From Bacteroidales bacterium (GTDB lineage Bacteria > Bacteroidota > Bacteroidia > Bacteroidales > UBA932), in the NCBI GenBank assembly GCA_017442315.1, contig JAFRZX010000119.1, positions 1 to 49,060 on the forward strand: a stretch of 49,060 nucleotides of DNA, read 5' to 3'. The notes beneath the pieces are model-generated. The model was given only the letters and a program-made list of their open reading frames with translations, had not been told where the DNA came from and made no database searches. Below are positions 1-10,109 of this stretch, in pieces. Within the stretch, counting starts at the first letter, position 1. Every line of letters starts with the position of its first letter. The translations under genes were made by a program, and so were the position numbers.

Positions 1-1
1 A

Positions 2-2803
2 CTTGACGGCGACTATGTCCTTACGGTTTCAGGTCCTGATGCAGTTGTGGAGATCAGCTGCATAGGATATGCAAGTCAGACTTTCACGGCATCACAGCTG
101 CCTGCAACAGTCACACTTGCCGAAGACAACCAGTTCCTCGACGAGGTGGTGGTCATCGGTTACGGTACTGTGAAGAAGGAAGATATGACAGGATCAATAT
201 CTACCGTAAAGGGTGATGATATCAACAAGGGTATGATTACAACCCCTGCCGATCTCCTCAAAGGTAAATCTGCCGGTGTTGTAGTAACTCCAGGAAGCGG
301 TCAGCCAGGTGCTGGTGCGACAATCCGTATCCGTGGTGGTTCTTCCCTTTCAGCATCAAACAATCCTCTCATAGTGATTGACGGACTCCCTGTAAGCAAT
401 GACGGTGTCAATGGCATGGCAGACCCGCTGTCTTCAATCAACCCAAGCGACATCGAGTCATTCACTGTTCTCAAAGATGCTTCTGCAACCGCTATCTACG
501 GTTCACGTGCATCAAACGGTGTCATTGTAATCACAACAAAGAAAGGAGCAAAGACAAAGACAAACGTGCCTCAGATCAACTTCGACATTACAGCATCACT
601 CAGCCAGGTGAGCAAATATGTTGATGTGATGGATGCCGACACATACCGCGCATGGGTTGCAGAAAAGATGGGAACCGACCAGGATCCTTATACTCAACTC
701 GGCGATGCAAACACTAACTGGCAGAAGGAGATCTACCAGCTTGCTCCTACATATGAAGGAAATCTCAGTATTGCCGGACGCGTGGATATGGGCAAGACAG
801 GAGTGCTTCCTTACCGAGTATCAGGAGGATACCTGTCGCAGAAAGGTGTGCTGAAGACTTCACAGATGGATCGTGGAACAATTTCCGTAAACCTCACTCC
901 ATCATTCCTCGACAAGCACCTCACTATCGGTCTCAACGGTAAGGCTGTGTTCACAAAGAACAATTTCGCAAATCAGGATGCCATCGGAGCAGCTATCCGC
1001 ATGGACCCTACCCGTCCGTTAGACTTTCAGTGGAAGAGCAGTCCTACCGTATATAACACAATGGCGACCCAGAATCCTCTCTTCCTCCTCAATGAGAAAG
1101 AAGACAAGGCAAACGCCACACGCTTCATCGGAAATGCTCAGATCGATTATAAGATCCACGGTCTCGAAGACCTGCGTGTCAACCTCAACCTCGGTATAGA
1201 CTATGCTTCATCCCAGGGCTACAACACCACCCCTATAGGAACAGAGCAGTCATTCCATGCGACAAAGCAGTCCGGTTCAGGATATTGGACAGACTACACA
1301 TACGAGCGTATGGACAAGACGCTTGAGGCATACATAGCATATGACAAGGATTTCAAGGGGGGGCATCATTTTGATATAATGGCCGGATACTCATGGCAGC
1401 ACTTCTACAATGGCTCTACCGACTATTCATACAAGCTTCAGCCTAAGGATGGTGTACAGGAAGTCCTCAATGACACAAAATTCATGACGGAATACTTCCT
1501 CGTATCATTCTTCGGACGTCTGAACTACAGCTATGACAACCGCTATCTGATTACAGCCTCTCTCCGCCGCGACGGTACTTCACGTTTCTCGAAGAACAAA
1601 TGGGGTCTCTTCCCTGCAGTAGCTCTCGGATGGAACATTGCCAACGAGCCATGGCTCAAGGACAACAAGACCCTCAGTACAATGAAACTCCGCCTTTCTT
1701 GGGGACAGACAGGTCAGCAGGACCTCAACGAGGGTAACTACCCTACTCTTGCAACCTACTACACAAACCTCGCAGGCAGCAAGTATTACTTCGGTGACAA
1801 GCTCATCACTCCAATGAGTGCCCTTGGATTCAACGAGGAACTCAAATGGGAGACAACCACAACTTACAACATAGGTCTCGACCTCGGTTTCTGGAATGAC
1901 AGACTCACATTCGGAGTGGAGGCATACTACCGTAAGACCACTGATCTTATCAACAAGATTCCTGTACCTGCTCTTGCAAACCTCACAAACTGGCTTACGA
2001 CCAACATCGGTGACCTTGAGAACAAGGGAGTGGAGGTTGAAATGAATGCAATTGCAATCGATACAAAGGACTGGTCATGGACAATCGGAGCAAACGTTGC
2101 ATACAACAACAATAAGATCACCAAGCTGAACATGTCTGAGAACGACAAGTCAGGCGTGGCAACAGGCGGTATCTCCGGCGGTGTAGGAAACACTGTCCAG
2201 ATGCACCAGGTAGGATATCCTACTTCAGCATTCTATGTCTATGAGCAGGTCTATGATGCAGAAGGCCGTCCTATCGAAGGCGAATTCGTTGACCGCGACG
2301 GTAACGGAACTGTAGATGCATCCGACAGATATTTCTACAACAAGCCTGCTGCCGACGTGACTCTCGGTATCAACACCACACTCATGTACAAGAACTGGAC
2401 TCTCGCAGTTTCAGGACACGGCAGCATCGGAAACTACGTATACAACAACGTGGCATCAGACAACGAAATGACTGCCGACCTCTGGACAAACAACTTCGGC
2501 AGCAACCGTCTTGCTTCAGCTTCATGGTCAAACTTCTCTCAGGCTCAGTACCTTTCCGACTACTATGTAAGAGACGGATCGTTCTTTAAGATAGACAACA
2601 TCACTCTCGGATATACATTCCCTAACCTGGCGAAATCAGCAAAGCTTGACCGTTCACTCGGCCTCAACATATTTGCAACGGTTCAGAATGTATGCACCTT
2701 CACAAAGTATGACGGACTTGATCCTGAGGTATTCGGAGGTATCGACAACAATCTTTACCCACGTCCGAGAACTTATATCCTCGGTCTCAAATTCAATTTC
2801 TAA
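2..2803 (+). CDS. SusC-like TonB-dependent outer-membrane receptor, module 1 (5' partial)
   Basis: This is the glycan-importing barrel of a SusC/SusD pair: it carries oligosaccharides through the outer membrane using TonB energy. The frame is open from base 2, so the start lies outside the window. Alignment with the paralog at 7087 suggests about 57 residues are missing (signal peptide and first part of the carboxypeptidase-regulatory-like domain). The visible part starts in that domain, passes the TonB-box-like DEVVVIGYGT, then a plug with VVTPGSGQPGAGATIRIRGG and LKDASATAIYGSRASNGV, and a long barrel ending LGLKFNF with the terminal Phe typical of outer-membrane barrels. The susD-like gene follows within about 20 bases. 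A run of seven G at about 1358 encodes Gly-Gly in frame; the paralog interrupts it. Starch or maltodextrin as substrate is inferred from the SusE/F, GH13 and malQ neighbours. Confidence 0.95.
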   Translation, partial: LDGDYVLTVSGPDAVVEISCIGYASQTFTASQLPATVTLAEDNQFLDEVVVIGYGTVKKEDMTGSISTVKGDDINKGMITTPADLLKGKSAGVVVTPGSGQPGAGATIRIRGGSSLSASNNPLIVIDGLPVSNDGVNGMADPLSSINPSDIESFTVLKDASATAIYGSRASNGVIVITTKKGAKTKTNVPQINFDITASLSQVSKYVDVMDADTYRAWVAEKMGTDQDPYTQLGDANTNWQKEIYQLAPTYEGNLSIAGRVDMGKTGVLPYRVSGGYLSQKGVLKTSQMDRGTISVNLTPSFLDKHLTIGLNGKAVFTKNNFANQDAIGAAIRMDPTRPLDFQWKSSPTVYNTMATQNPLFLLNEKEDKANATRFIGNAQIDYKIHGLEDLRVNLNLGIDYASSQGYNTTPIGTEQSFHATKQSGSGYWTDYTYERMDKTLEAYIAYDKDFKGGHHFDIMAGYSWQHFYNGSTDYSYKLQPKDGVQEVLNDTKFMTEYFLVSFFGRLNYSYDNRYLITASLRRDGTSRFSKNKWGLFPAVALGWNIANEPWLKDNKTLSTMKLRLSWGQTGQQDLNEGNYPTLATYYTNLAGSKYYFGDKLITPMSALGFNEELKWETTTTYNIGLDLGFWNDRLTFGVEAYYRKTTDLINKIPVPALANLTNWLTTNIGDLENKGVEVEMNAIAIDTKDWSWTIGANVAYNNNKITKLNMSENDKSGVATGGISGGVGNTVQMHQVGYPTSAFYVYEQVYDAEGRPIEGEFVDRDGNGTVDASDRYFYNKPAADVTLGINTTLMYKNWTLAVSGHGSIGNYVYNNVASDNEMTADLWTNNFGSNRLASASWSNFSQAQYLSDYYVRDGSFFKIDNITLGYTFPNLAKSAKLDRSLGLNIFATVQNVCTFTKYDGLDPEVFGGIDNNLYPRPRTYILGLKFNF

Positions 2804-2820
2804 AAAAGGAGATGAAGAAT

Positions 2821-4386
2821 ATGAAAAATCTTAAATATATAGTAAGTGCTTTCGTTCTGGCCATCGGACTTTCATCATGCGTGGGCGACCTGAATGTGGA
2901 TCCGATTGACCCGAACATCATGACTTCAGGAGAGGCGATGTCATCTGCGGATGCTTATCAGTCCACTCTTGCCCAACTCTATGTCGGCTTCGCTACCAGC
3001 GGATACTACGGACCGGACGGAGGACCGAGCATCTCTGGTCTTGACGGCGGTATGAGCCAGTATATGCGTGGTCTGTACCACCTCAACGGTCTCACTACAG
3101 ACGAGGCTGTCTGCGGATGGAACGACCAGACCATCCAGGACCTGCACGGTATGGCATGGACAACCACAGATGTGTTTATCACGGCATTCTTCGCACGTGT
3201 ATTCTATCAGATCGCACTCTGCAACGAATATCTCCGTCAGGCTGCTGCCGTAACATTCGATGTTCCGAATCTGGACGTATACTGCGCTGAGGCACGTACT
3301 CTCCGCGCTCTCTGCTGGTATCATGCAATCGACAATTTCGGAAACGTGCCATTTGCTGATGAGACTTCTGTCGTAGGACTCGCAGCTCCTGAGCGAAAGA
3401 CACGTGCGGAAATGTTCACATGGCTGGAGGCAGAGCTTAAGGATATCATAGAAAACAGCGCGATCATGCCGGCAAGAAAGAACGTATATGGCCGCGTAGA
3501 TGTTGTCACAGCCCAGATGATCCTTGCAAAGCTATACCTCAATGCAGAAGTATATACCGGCGAGGCTAAGTACCAGGAGTGCATGGATGTATGCCAGCAG
3601 ATTGCAGCTTCAGGATATGAGCTCCATACGACAGTCCACGGTACCGGCGACAATGCTTATCAGGAACTTTTCCTTGCTGACAACCACCGCTGCTCTGACG
3701 AAATCATCTTCGCAATCCAGCAGGACGGCAACGACATCCAGAGCTATGGTGTGACCAACTACCTCATCTTCGCTTCTACAGGTGGAGGAATGGACGCTGC
3801 TTCAGTAGGTATCAGTTCCGGATGGGGCGGTATCCGCACTACACCAGAGCACTACAGCAAATTCCTCAACGGCGACAAGAGAAACCTGTTCTTCACTGAC
3901 GGACAGGAACTTGAGATCAAGAACGTCGGCAACTTCAAGCACGGATATGCATTCATGAAATTCAAAAACATCAATAGCGACGGTACCAATGGCAAGCAGA
4001 AGGGCTTCGTCGACACTGACTGGCCTGTATTCAGATATGCAGACGCCCTGTTGATGATTGCAGAATGTGCTGCACGCGGAGCAAGCGAAGGTGCAATGAC
4101 AGGTCTCGATGCATACAACAAAGTACATGCACGTGCCGGATTAGGAGAAGTATCAGCATACACTCTTGATAGTGTCCTGAATGAGCGTGCTTGCGAACTC
4201 TATCAGGAAGGATGGCGTCGTTCTGACCTCATCCGCTTCAACAAGTTCACTACGGATTCTTACATCTGGGCTTGGAAAGGCGGAGTTAAGGATGGCAGAA
4301 GCGTATCATCACATATGAACCTTTTCCCTATTCCTGAGGCTGACATCATAGCTAACCCTAACCTTGTTCAGAACCCTGGATATTAA
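2821..4386 (+). CDS. SusD-like surface glycan-binding lipoprotein, module 1
   Basis: SusD-family lipoprotein of 521 residues that caps the SusC barrel and helps deliver glycan. The signal peptide ends in lipobox LSSC, with Cys at residue 17, followed by VGDLNVDP. The C-terminal SusD/RagB part shows WRRSDLIRFNKF and the usual ending FPIPEADI...NPNLVQNPGY. I chose ATG 2821 because the paralog at 10110 begins at the equivalent Met and both have AAGGA upstream; an in-frame ATG at 2812 would add three residues. A 47-nt block (3085-3131, encoding TTDEAVCGWNDQ) is identical to 10371-10417 in the module 2 paralog. It is co-directional with the preceding SusC gene and the following SusE-like gene, so probably one operon. 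Confidence 0.95.
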   Translation: MKNLKYIVSAFVLAIGLSSCVGDLNVDPIDPNIMTSGEAMSSADAYQSTLAQLYVGFATSGYYGPDGGPSISGLDGGMSQYMRGLYHLNGLTTDEAVCGWNDQTIQDLHGMAWTTTDVFITAFFARVFYQIALCNEYLRQAAAVTFDVPNLDVYCAEARTLRALCWYHAIDNFGNVPFADETSVVGLAAPERKTRAEMFTWLEAELKDIIENSAIMPARKNVYGRVDVVTAQMILAKLYLNAEVYTGEAKYQECMDVCQQIAASGYELHTTVHGTGDNAYQELFLADNHRCSDEIIFAIQQDGNDIQSYGVTNYLIFASTGGGMDAASVGISSGWGGIRTTPEHYSKFLNGDKRNLFFTDGQELEIKNVGNFKHGYAFMKFKNINSDGTNGKQKGFVDTDWPVFRYADALLMIAECAARGASEGAMTGLDAYNKVHARAGLGEVSAYTLDSVLNERACELYQEGWRRSDLIRFNKFTTDSYIWAWKGGVKDGRSVSSHMNLFPIPEADIIANPNLVQNPGY

Positions 4387-4407
4387 TGGATTATAAAAAG
4401 ACTAAAG

Positions 4408-5574
4408 ATGAAGAGAATATATATATTGGCATCTTTGCTTCTGGGTGCGGCTGTCATCACTTCATGCGACAAGACAGACAAGACCCCAGTATTTACCGAG
4501 CCGACTGAGTTTGTGCTGAACACACCGGCTTACGCAGGCGCAGAGTATGACCTCGCCAATTCAGAGGTGATTACCCTGACATGCTCACAGCCTGACTATG
4601 GATTCACGGCTGGAGTTGACTACACTCTCAACCTTTCGCTCAACGAAGACATGTCCGAAGCCATCGCTGTAGGAACATACAATTCAGCTACACTTGAAGT
4701 GGACCCTGAGACACTGGCTATTACCGCAACAACTCTCCTGACAACATATCAGGCAAAGGAAGAGAAGGATTTCCCACTTGTTACAGCGCTTTACGCAAAC
4801 ATCACCGCAAAGCTAACCAACAGCGGAAAAGGTGAAATCACATCCAACACCATAAAACTTGAGAAGGTAAAGGTACATTTTGCCCTCCCTCCTGTGGAAC
4901 TTCCTAAGAAACTGTATATGGTAGGATCAGACTGCAACTGGGACTGGAATTCATGCTCGAAGTCATTTGTTGAGACCAACTCTCATCCTGAACTTCTGTG
5001 GCGCCTGCTCTGGTTCTCTGACGGTGCGACATTCAAGTTCAACATGGAACAGGCTTGGGACAACAACGAGTTCGGCTATGAAAAGGCTGCAGCTGTAGTG
5101 GATAATGCCGGTGCCGGCCTTTCAAACAGTGAAGGCAACTTCAAGATCGACAATGGAGGCTGGTATCTCGTACATGTAGCCACCGAAATCGACGGAAGAA
5201 AACTTCTCCACACCGTGACATTCGATAAACCTAATGTATATCTGACAGGTACTGTATCTCATGCTTTCACAAAGGATGACGGAACCTTGGATTACTGGAC
5301 CGGAAACAACCCTATAGAAGCGAACCTCTTCACTGTTCCTGAGACTGCAGACGGTGACTTCATATCACCAGCATTCTCGGCAAATGCTGCAGCTGACAGC
5401 GGAGTACGCGCACATGTAAAGATAGAGGGATGCGAATGGTGGCACACCGAGTTCATGGTATTCAGCAATAAGATCGAGTACCGCGGAACAGGTGGAGACC
5501 AGCCACGAGTTACAGGTGCACAGGGACAGAAGCTTTATCTGAACTTCTCAACAGACACAGGAAAGATCGAGTAA
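4408..5574 (+). CDS. SusE-like starch-binding outer-membrane lipoprotein, module 1
   Basis: Lipoprotein of 388 residues in the position of SusE. The signal peptide ends VITSC with Cys20, followed by DKTDKT, a Lys/Asp-rich stretch resembling the Bacteroidetes lipoprotein export signal, so surface exposure is likely. Residues about 25-155 look like the SusE N-terminal Ig-like domain (TEPTEFVLNTP, then LTCSQPDYGFTAGVDYTLNLS). From about 165 comes a binding module starting KLYMVGSDCNWDWN, and a second from about 270 starting VYLTGTVSHAF. In known SusE and SusF such modules hold alpha-glucan at the cell surface without cutting it. The gene is 21 bases after the susD-like gene and 13 before the next lipoprotein. 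Substrate assignment rests on family and context. Confidence 0.85.
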   Translation: MKRIYILASLLLGAAVITSCDKTDKTPVFTEPTEFVLNTPAYAGAEYDLANSEVITLTCSQPDYGFTAGVDYTLNLSLNEDMSEAIAVGTYNSATLEVDPETLAITATTLLTTYQAKEEKDFPLVTALYANITAKLTNSGKGEITSNTIKLEKVKVHFALPPVELPKKLYMVGSDCNWDWNSCSKSFVETNSHPELLWRLLWFSDGATFKFNMEQAWDNNEFGYEKAAAVVDNAGAGLSNSEGNFKIDNGGWYLVHVATEIDGRKLLHTVTFDKPNVYLTGTVSHAFTKDDGTLDYWTGNNPIEANLFTVPETADGDFISPAFSANAAADSGVRAHVKIEGCEWWHTEFMVFSNKIEYRGTGGDQPRVTGAQGQKLYLNFSTDTGKIE

Positions 5575-5587
5575 TCCTTAAAAAGAA

Positions 5588-6970
5588 ATGAAAATGAAGA
5601 AATTAGCATATTTGAGCGCTATCGCCCTGATGATCTTCGCATCATGCACCAAGGAAGACTTCGGTGTCAAGGGTGCCGATCCTCAGACAAATCCTCAGGA
5701 AGAATCCGTGACTGTTCCTGAAGGAGTTGAAGCAACTGCAACAGAGGTCATCAATCTGGCTGAAGTCACTGAGGAATATGTAACAGTGGCAACCTGTACT
5801 CCTGTAGAAATCGAGGGTGCAGAGTATGTATACACACTTGACATTGAAGGAAAGGAATTCAAGGTTGACAAGAATATGATGGTTGCCGTATATGATCTGC
5901 AGAGTATTGTGGAAGAAAAATACGGCAAACGTCCTGTCGAAAGAAGTCTTAGTGCCGTGGTATCGGTGTCTGCCATGCTTGAAGGACAGGCTTTCAGCTT
6001 AGGATCTGCAGAATTCACAATAAATGTAATCCCGGTTGCTCCATTCATTGACGAGGCATACTACCTCGTAGGTGACATGTGCGGATGGGATGCAGCAACT
6101 GCAGTCATGTTCAATCATAGCGACAGGGATGTATACGACGATCCTGTATTCACCCTCATGATCGACGTTCCGGACACTGACGGTAATGGTGGCGACTACT
6201 GGAAAATCATCCCTAAGACCAACTTTGATGGCGATTTCTGGGGCGCAGGTGTACTGGGTACTGCAATTGATGGTGATCCTGCAACAGAAGGTCATCTCGT
6301 GACTGACAATCCTCAGGCCGGAAAGATCGAAACCACTGGTCTTCACAAGATCAGCATCAACATGATGGACTACACATATTCCATCATGCAGGTTGACTTC
6401 GTAGAATACATCTACATACCAGGCAACCATCAGGGATGGAATCCGGCAAGCGCTCAGAAACTCTGGTCACCTGCATTTGACGGCGTGTATACAGGATTCT
6501 GTGCAATGAACGGAGACTTCAAGTTCACAAAACAGCCAGCCTGGGGGGAAGAATACAACTACGAATCATTCAGCAGCTACTCAGACGGAATCAGCCAGGG
6601 TGAAGGCACCAACATCAACATTGCAGAGGGATTCTACTATCTCACTGTAGATGTCGGCCTCGGAAGCATTAATGCGGTTCCTGTCAGCTGGGGAGTCATC
6701 GGTGATGCCACTGAAAACGGATGGGACAGCGACCAGGACATGAACTGGGACGCAACCAAGAAGTGCTGGACTGCTACCATTACTCTTAAAGACGGTGAAA
6801 TGAAGTTCCGCGCAAACGACGCTTGGGATATCAATCTCGGAGGAAGCTTAGACAATCTCGTTGCAAATGGAGGAAATATAAAAGTTACAGCCGGAACATA
6901 TGCTGTTGAGCTTTACTGCGAGCGCACAGACGCCCAGCCACAGCTCTACTGCACAATGACCAGACAGTAA
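5588..6970 (+). CDS. SusF/SusE-like starch-binding outer-membrane lipoprotein, module 1
   Basis: Lipoprotein of 460 residues at the SusF position, last gene of module 1. The signal peptide ends FASC with Cys20, then TKEDF, which fits the Lys-acidic surface-export signal. An N-terminal SusE-like Ig domain (about 40-150) is followed by three binding-type modules starting near AYYLVGDMCGWD (about 156), EYIYIPGNHQGWN (about 276) and SWGVIGDATENGWD (about 367). The last shares the pattern WG-GD, then KFRAN-AWD, then AGTYAVEL with modules in the module 2 lipoprotein and with the insert in the GH13 amylase. Aromatic residues such as W of the GW and NW signatures are plausible sugar-stacking residues. 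It probably holds starch for the SusC/D pair. Two hairpins follow the stop. Confidence 0.83.
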   Translation: MKMKKLAYLSAIALMIFASCTKEDFGVKGADPQTNPQEESVTVPEGVEATATEVINLAEVTEEYVTVATCTPVEIEGAEYVYTLDIEGKEFKVDKNMMVAVYDLQSIVEEKYGKRPVERSLSAVVSVSAMLEGQAFSLGSAEFTINVIPVAPFIDEAYYLVGDMCGWDAATAVMFNHSDRDVYDDPVFTLMIDVPDTDGNGGDYWKIIPKTNFDGDFWGAGVLGTAIDGDPATEGHLVTDNPQAGKIETTGLHKISINMMDYTYSIMQVDFVEYIYIPGNHQGWNPASAQKLWSPAFDGVYTGFCAMNGDFKFTKQPAWGEEYNYESFSSYSDGISQGEGTNINIAEGFYYLTVDVGLGSINAVPVSWGVIGDATENGWDSDQDMNWDATKKCWTATITLKDGEMKFRANDAWDINLGGSLDNLVANGGNIKVTAGTYAVELYCERTDAQPQLYCTMTRQ

Positions 6971-6980
6971 TAACATTCAT

Positions 6981-7046
6981 ATACAGATCCGGATGTTTCC
7001 GAATCTGTATGTCTTATGACCGGAAGCCCCTGACCGGGCTTCCGGT
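6981..7046 (+). terminator. Two consecutive hairpins between PUL modules 1 and 2
   Basis: Two back-to-back inverted repeats follow the SusF-like stop. The first has arms ATACAGAT (6981-6988) and ATCTGTAT (7003-7010), with an inner CGGA/TCCG after one mismatch. The second has an 11-bp perfect stem, ACCGGAAGCCC (7019-7029) with GGGCTTCCGGT (7036-7046), and a 6-base loop. Neither is followed by a T-run, so these may be partial terminators, RNA-processing sites or 3'-end stabilisers rather than classical intrinsic terminators. No TAnnTTTG box is visible before the next susC-like gene, so read-through into module 2 is possible. Confidence 0.55.
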
Positions 7047-7086
7047 TACCTATGACCAAACAATTTATTAATCAACCCAATAACTT

Positions 7087-10000
7087 ATGAACAGAATTCT
7101 GACACTTTGCGCTGTCTTCGTGCTGTCATGCATGATGGGCGCGCATATGTCCGCCCAGAACGGATACGAAGTGAAAGGAGTCGTCATGGATCAGATAGGC
7201 CCTATCATTGGAGCCACTGTGATCGAACAGGGAACGACAAACGGAACTTCTACCGGACTGGACGGTGACTATGTCCTGACAGTCTCAGGGCCGGATGCAG
7301 TTGTCGAAATCAGCTGCATAGGCTACTCTGCCGTAACATTCAAGGCATCTGCTGTGCCTGCAACAGTCACACTTGCCGAAGATAACCAGTTTCTTGATGA
7401 AGTCGTGGTCATCGGTTACGGTACAGTAAAAAAGGATGACATGACAGGATCGGTATCTACCGTAAAGGCAGATGAAATCAACAAAGGTATGATTTCCACA
7501 CCGACAGACCTTCTCAAAGGAAAGTCAGCCGGTGTCGTAGTAACTCCTGGATCAGGAGCACCAGGTGCAAAGGCCACCATCCGTATACGCGGAGGCGCAT
7601 CATTGAACGCAACCAATGACCCTCTCATCATCATTGACGGTCTTCCGGTAAGCAATGACGGCATCAGCGGAATGAGCGATCCGCTTTCCTCAATCAATCC
7701 AAGCGACATCGAATCATTCTCAGTACTCAAAGATGCATCAGCAACTGCTATCTATGGTTCACGAGCATCAAACGGAGTAATCCTGATCACCACGAAAAAG
7801 GGTTCAAAGACCAAGACCCTTATTCCGCAGATCAATTTCGATTTCTCTACCTCGATAAGTCATGTGACTGATTATGTCGATGTAATGGATGCAGCCACTC
7901 TGCGCTCCACCTTGGAAAAGCTGGCGGCAGAAAACAGCACAAAATACGGTGCGGCGCTCAACGCACTCGGCAATGCAGACACCAACTGGCAGAAGGAAAT
8001 CTATCAGATAGCACCTACCTATGATGCAAATCTCAGCATCAGCGGACGCCTTCCGATGGGCAAGGCAGGACATCTCCCATATCGTGTTTCCGGAGGATTC
8101 ATGTCACAAGATGGTATCCTCAAGACAGACCACATGAACAGAGGTACGATATCGCTGAATCTATCACCATCCTTCCTTGACAACCATCTCACCGTCAATC
8201 TCAACGGAAAGGGTGTATTCTCTGCCAACAATTATGCTAATGATAGTGCAATCGGGGAGGCTATACGCATGAACCCGACACACCCTGTCTATGATGATTC
8301 AAAGAACGGTCTCAACGGTTATTTTGCTCATCGGGATGCTGGTGGAGCCATCAATGTAATGGCAACTCAGAACCCGGTTGCAATGCTGATGGACAAGACC
8401 AACAAGAGCCATGCATCACGTTTCATAGGAAATGCTCAGATCGACTACAAGATACATGGCCTTGAAGATCTCCGTATCAATCTCAATCTCGGTATTGACT
8501 ACGCTCAGTCCGGCGGATACAACAGTGCGCCTGAAGGATCTGAGATGTCACACCATGACACAGGCCAAAGCGGTTCAGGATACAGAAACGAGTACACATA
8601 CACACGTATAGACAAGACTCTGGAAGCGTACATCGCCTACAACAAGGACTTCAAGGGAGGGCATCACTTCGATGTCATGGCCGGTTATTCATGGCAGCAG
8701 TTCTACAACAGGTCGACATCAATGAGCTGGAAACTGTCAACAGGAGACCTGCTTAGTGAAAGCGAACCTGCCGGAGAACTGTTCCTTGTATCCTTCTTCG
8801 GACGTCTGAACTATAGCTACGACAACCGTTACCTCATAACTGCCACACTTCGTAGAGACGGTACTTCACGTTTCCAGAACAACAAATGGGGTCTTTTCCC
8901 AGCTGTGGCCCTCGGTTGGAACATCAGTAACGAAGGTTTCCTCAAGGACAACGATGTGCTGACAACCCTCAAGCTTCGTCTTTCATGGGGCCAGACAGGT
9001 CAGCAGGGTGTAGGCGGATACTACGATACAATGCCGAACTATTATAAGAACCAGCAGGGAAGCTGGTACGGATTCGGCAATGTAGAAGGCACAGTGATTC
9101 CTCTCACCGGTCTTGGCTACAACCCTGACCTCAAATGGGAAACCACCAGTACATGGAACGTAGGTATGGATTTCGGATTCCTCAATGACAGGATCACAGC
9201 CGGATTCGATGCATATTACCGCAATACGACTGACATGCTCAACAATATCCCGGTACCTTCCATGAGCAACCTTACCAACTACCTCAACGTGAACATCGGA
9301 AGCATGGTCAACAAGGGTGTCGAGTTCAACATCAATGCAATGGCAATCGACAGGAATGACTGGACATGGTCTATCGGTGCGAACATGGCATACAACCACA
9401 CAGAGATAACCAAGCTCAAAGCATCATCCAAGGATACAGCTGGTGTGGAGACAGGAGGAATCTCCGGAGGTACGGGTAACAATATCCAGCTCCATCAGGT
9501 AGGCTATGCACCTAACACCTTCTATGTATACCAGCAGGTATACGATCAGGAAGGACGCCCTATGGAGGGTGTATATGTAGACCGTAACAATGATGGAAAG
9601 ATTGACTCAGATGACAAATACATGCATACAAAACCGGCTCCTGACGTAACTGTAGGTCTGAATACTACACTGACATACAAGAACTGGACGTTAGCTGTAT
9701 CAGGACATGGAAGTTTCGGAAACTATATCTACAACAACGTAGCTTCTAACGGAGAGATGCTTGCAGACCTCTGGACAAACAACTTTACAAGCAACCGTCT
9801 GAACTCTGCTATTGATTCCGATTTCAACTCGGCATGCTACCTTTCCGACTACTACATCAAGAATGCATCATTCTTCAAACTGGACAACATCACCCTGGGA
9901 TATACATTCCCTTCCCTTGTCAAGGACAAGAAGAATGACCGCAAACTTGGAATGAATATATACGCAACGGTACAGAACGTATGTACCATCACAGGATACG

Positions 10001-10092
10001 AAGGTCTTGACCCTGAGAACTACGGAGGAATCGACGGTTCGATATATCCACGTCCAAGGACATACATCATCGGCCTAAAGTTCAACTTCTAA
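7087..10092 (+). CDS. SusC-like TonB-dependent outer-membrane receptor, module 2
   Basis: Complete SusC-family receptor of 1001 residues. The signal peptide is residues 1 to about 23 (MNRILTLCAVF...HMSA). It is followed directly by a carboxypeptidase-regulatory-like domain (about 27-108) with no STN signalling domain, a TonB-box-like DEVVVIGYGTVKKDD near 103, a plug with IRIRGGASLNATNDPL and SVLKDASATAIYGSRASNG, and the barrel ending IGLKFNF. It resembles the module 1 receptor almost throughout, consistent with tandem duplication, but differs in several loops, for example an extra stretch around residues 400-430 (DDSKNGLNGYFAHRDAGG). The susD-like partner starts 17 bases after the stop. Lack of STN argues against direct anti-sigma signalling by this receptor. 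Confidence 0.96.
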   Translation: MNRILTLCAVFVLSCMMGAHMSAQNGYEVKGVVMDQIGPIIGATVIEQGTTNGTSTGLDGDYVLTVSGPDAVVEISCIGYSAVTFKASAVPATVTLAEDNQFLDEVVVIGYGTVKKDDMTGSVSTVKADEINKGMISTPTDLLKGKSAGVVVTPGSGAPGAKATIRIRGGASLNATNDPLIIIDGLPVSNDGISGMSDPLSSINPSDIESFSVLKDASATAIYGSRASNGVILITTKKGSKTKTLIPQINFDFSTSISHVTDYVDVMDAATLRSTLEKLAAENSTKYGAALNALGNADTNWQKEIYQIAPTYDANLSISGRLPMGKAGHLPYRVSGGFMSQDGILKTDHMNRGTISLNLSPSFLDNHLTVNLNGKGVFSANNYANDSAIGEAIRMNPTHPVYDDSKNGLNGYFAHRDAGGAINVMATQNPVAMLMDKTNKSHASRFIGNAQIDYKIHGLEDLRINLNLGIDYAQSGGYNSAPEGSEMSHHDTGQSGSGYRNEYTYTRIDKTLEAYIAYNKDFKGGHHFDVMAGYSWQQFYNRSTSMSWKLSTGDLLSESEPAGELFLVSFFGRLNYSYDNRYLITATLRRDGTSRFQNNKWGLFPAVALGWNISNEGFLKDNDVLTTLKLRLSWGQTGQQGVGGYYDTMPNYYKNQQGSWYGFGNVEGTVIPLTGLGYNPDLKWETTSTWNVGMDFGFLNDRITAGFDAYYRNTTDMLNNIPVPSMSNLTNYLNVNIGSMVNKGVEFNINAMAIDRNDWTWSIGANMAYNHTEITKLKASSKDTAGVETGGISGGTGNNIQLHQVGYAPNTFYVYQQVYDQEGRPMEGVYVDRNNDGKIDSDDKYMHTKPAPDVTVGLNTTLTYKNWTLAVSGHGSFGNYIYNNVASNGEMLADLWTNNFTSNRLNSAIDSDFNSACYLSDYYIKNASFFKLDNITLGYTFPSLVKDKKNDRKLGMNIYATVQNVCTITGYEGLDPENYGGIDGSIYPRPRTYIIGLKFNF

Positions 10093-10109
10093 CATAAGGA
10101 AAACAGAAT

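Noticed and set aside
1350-1370. Run of seven G in the module 1 SusC gene as a phase-variation switch.
   Set aside because: It encodes Gly-Gly at a place where the paralog has GGGAGGG for the same residues; the run is short and the frame is intact, so coding need explains it.
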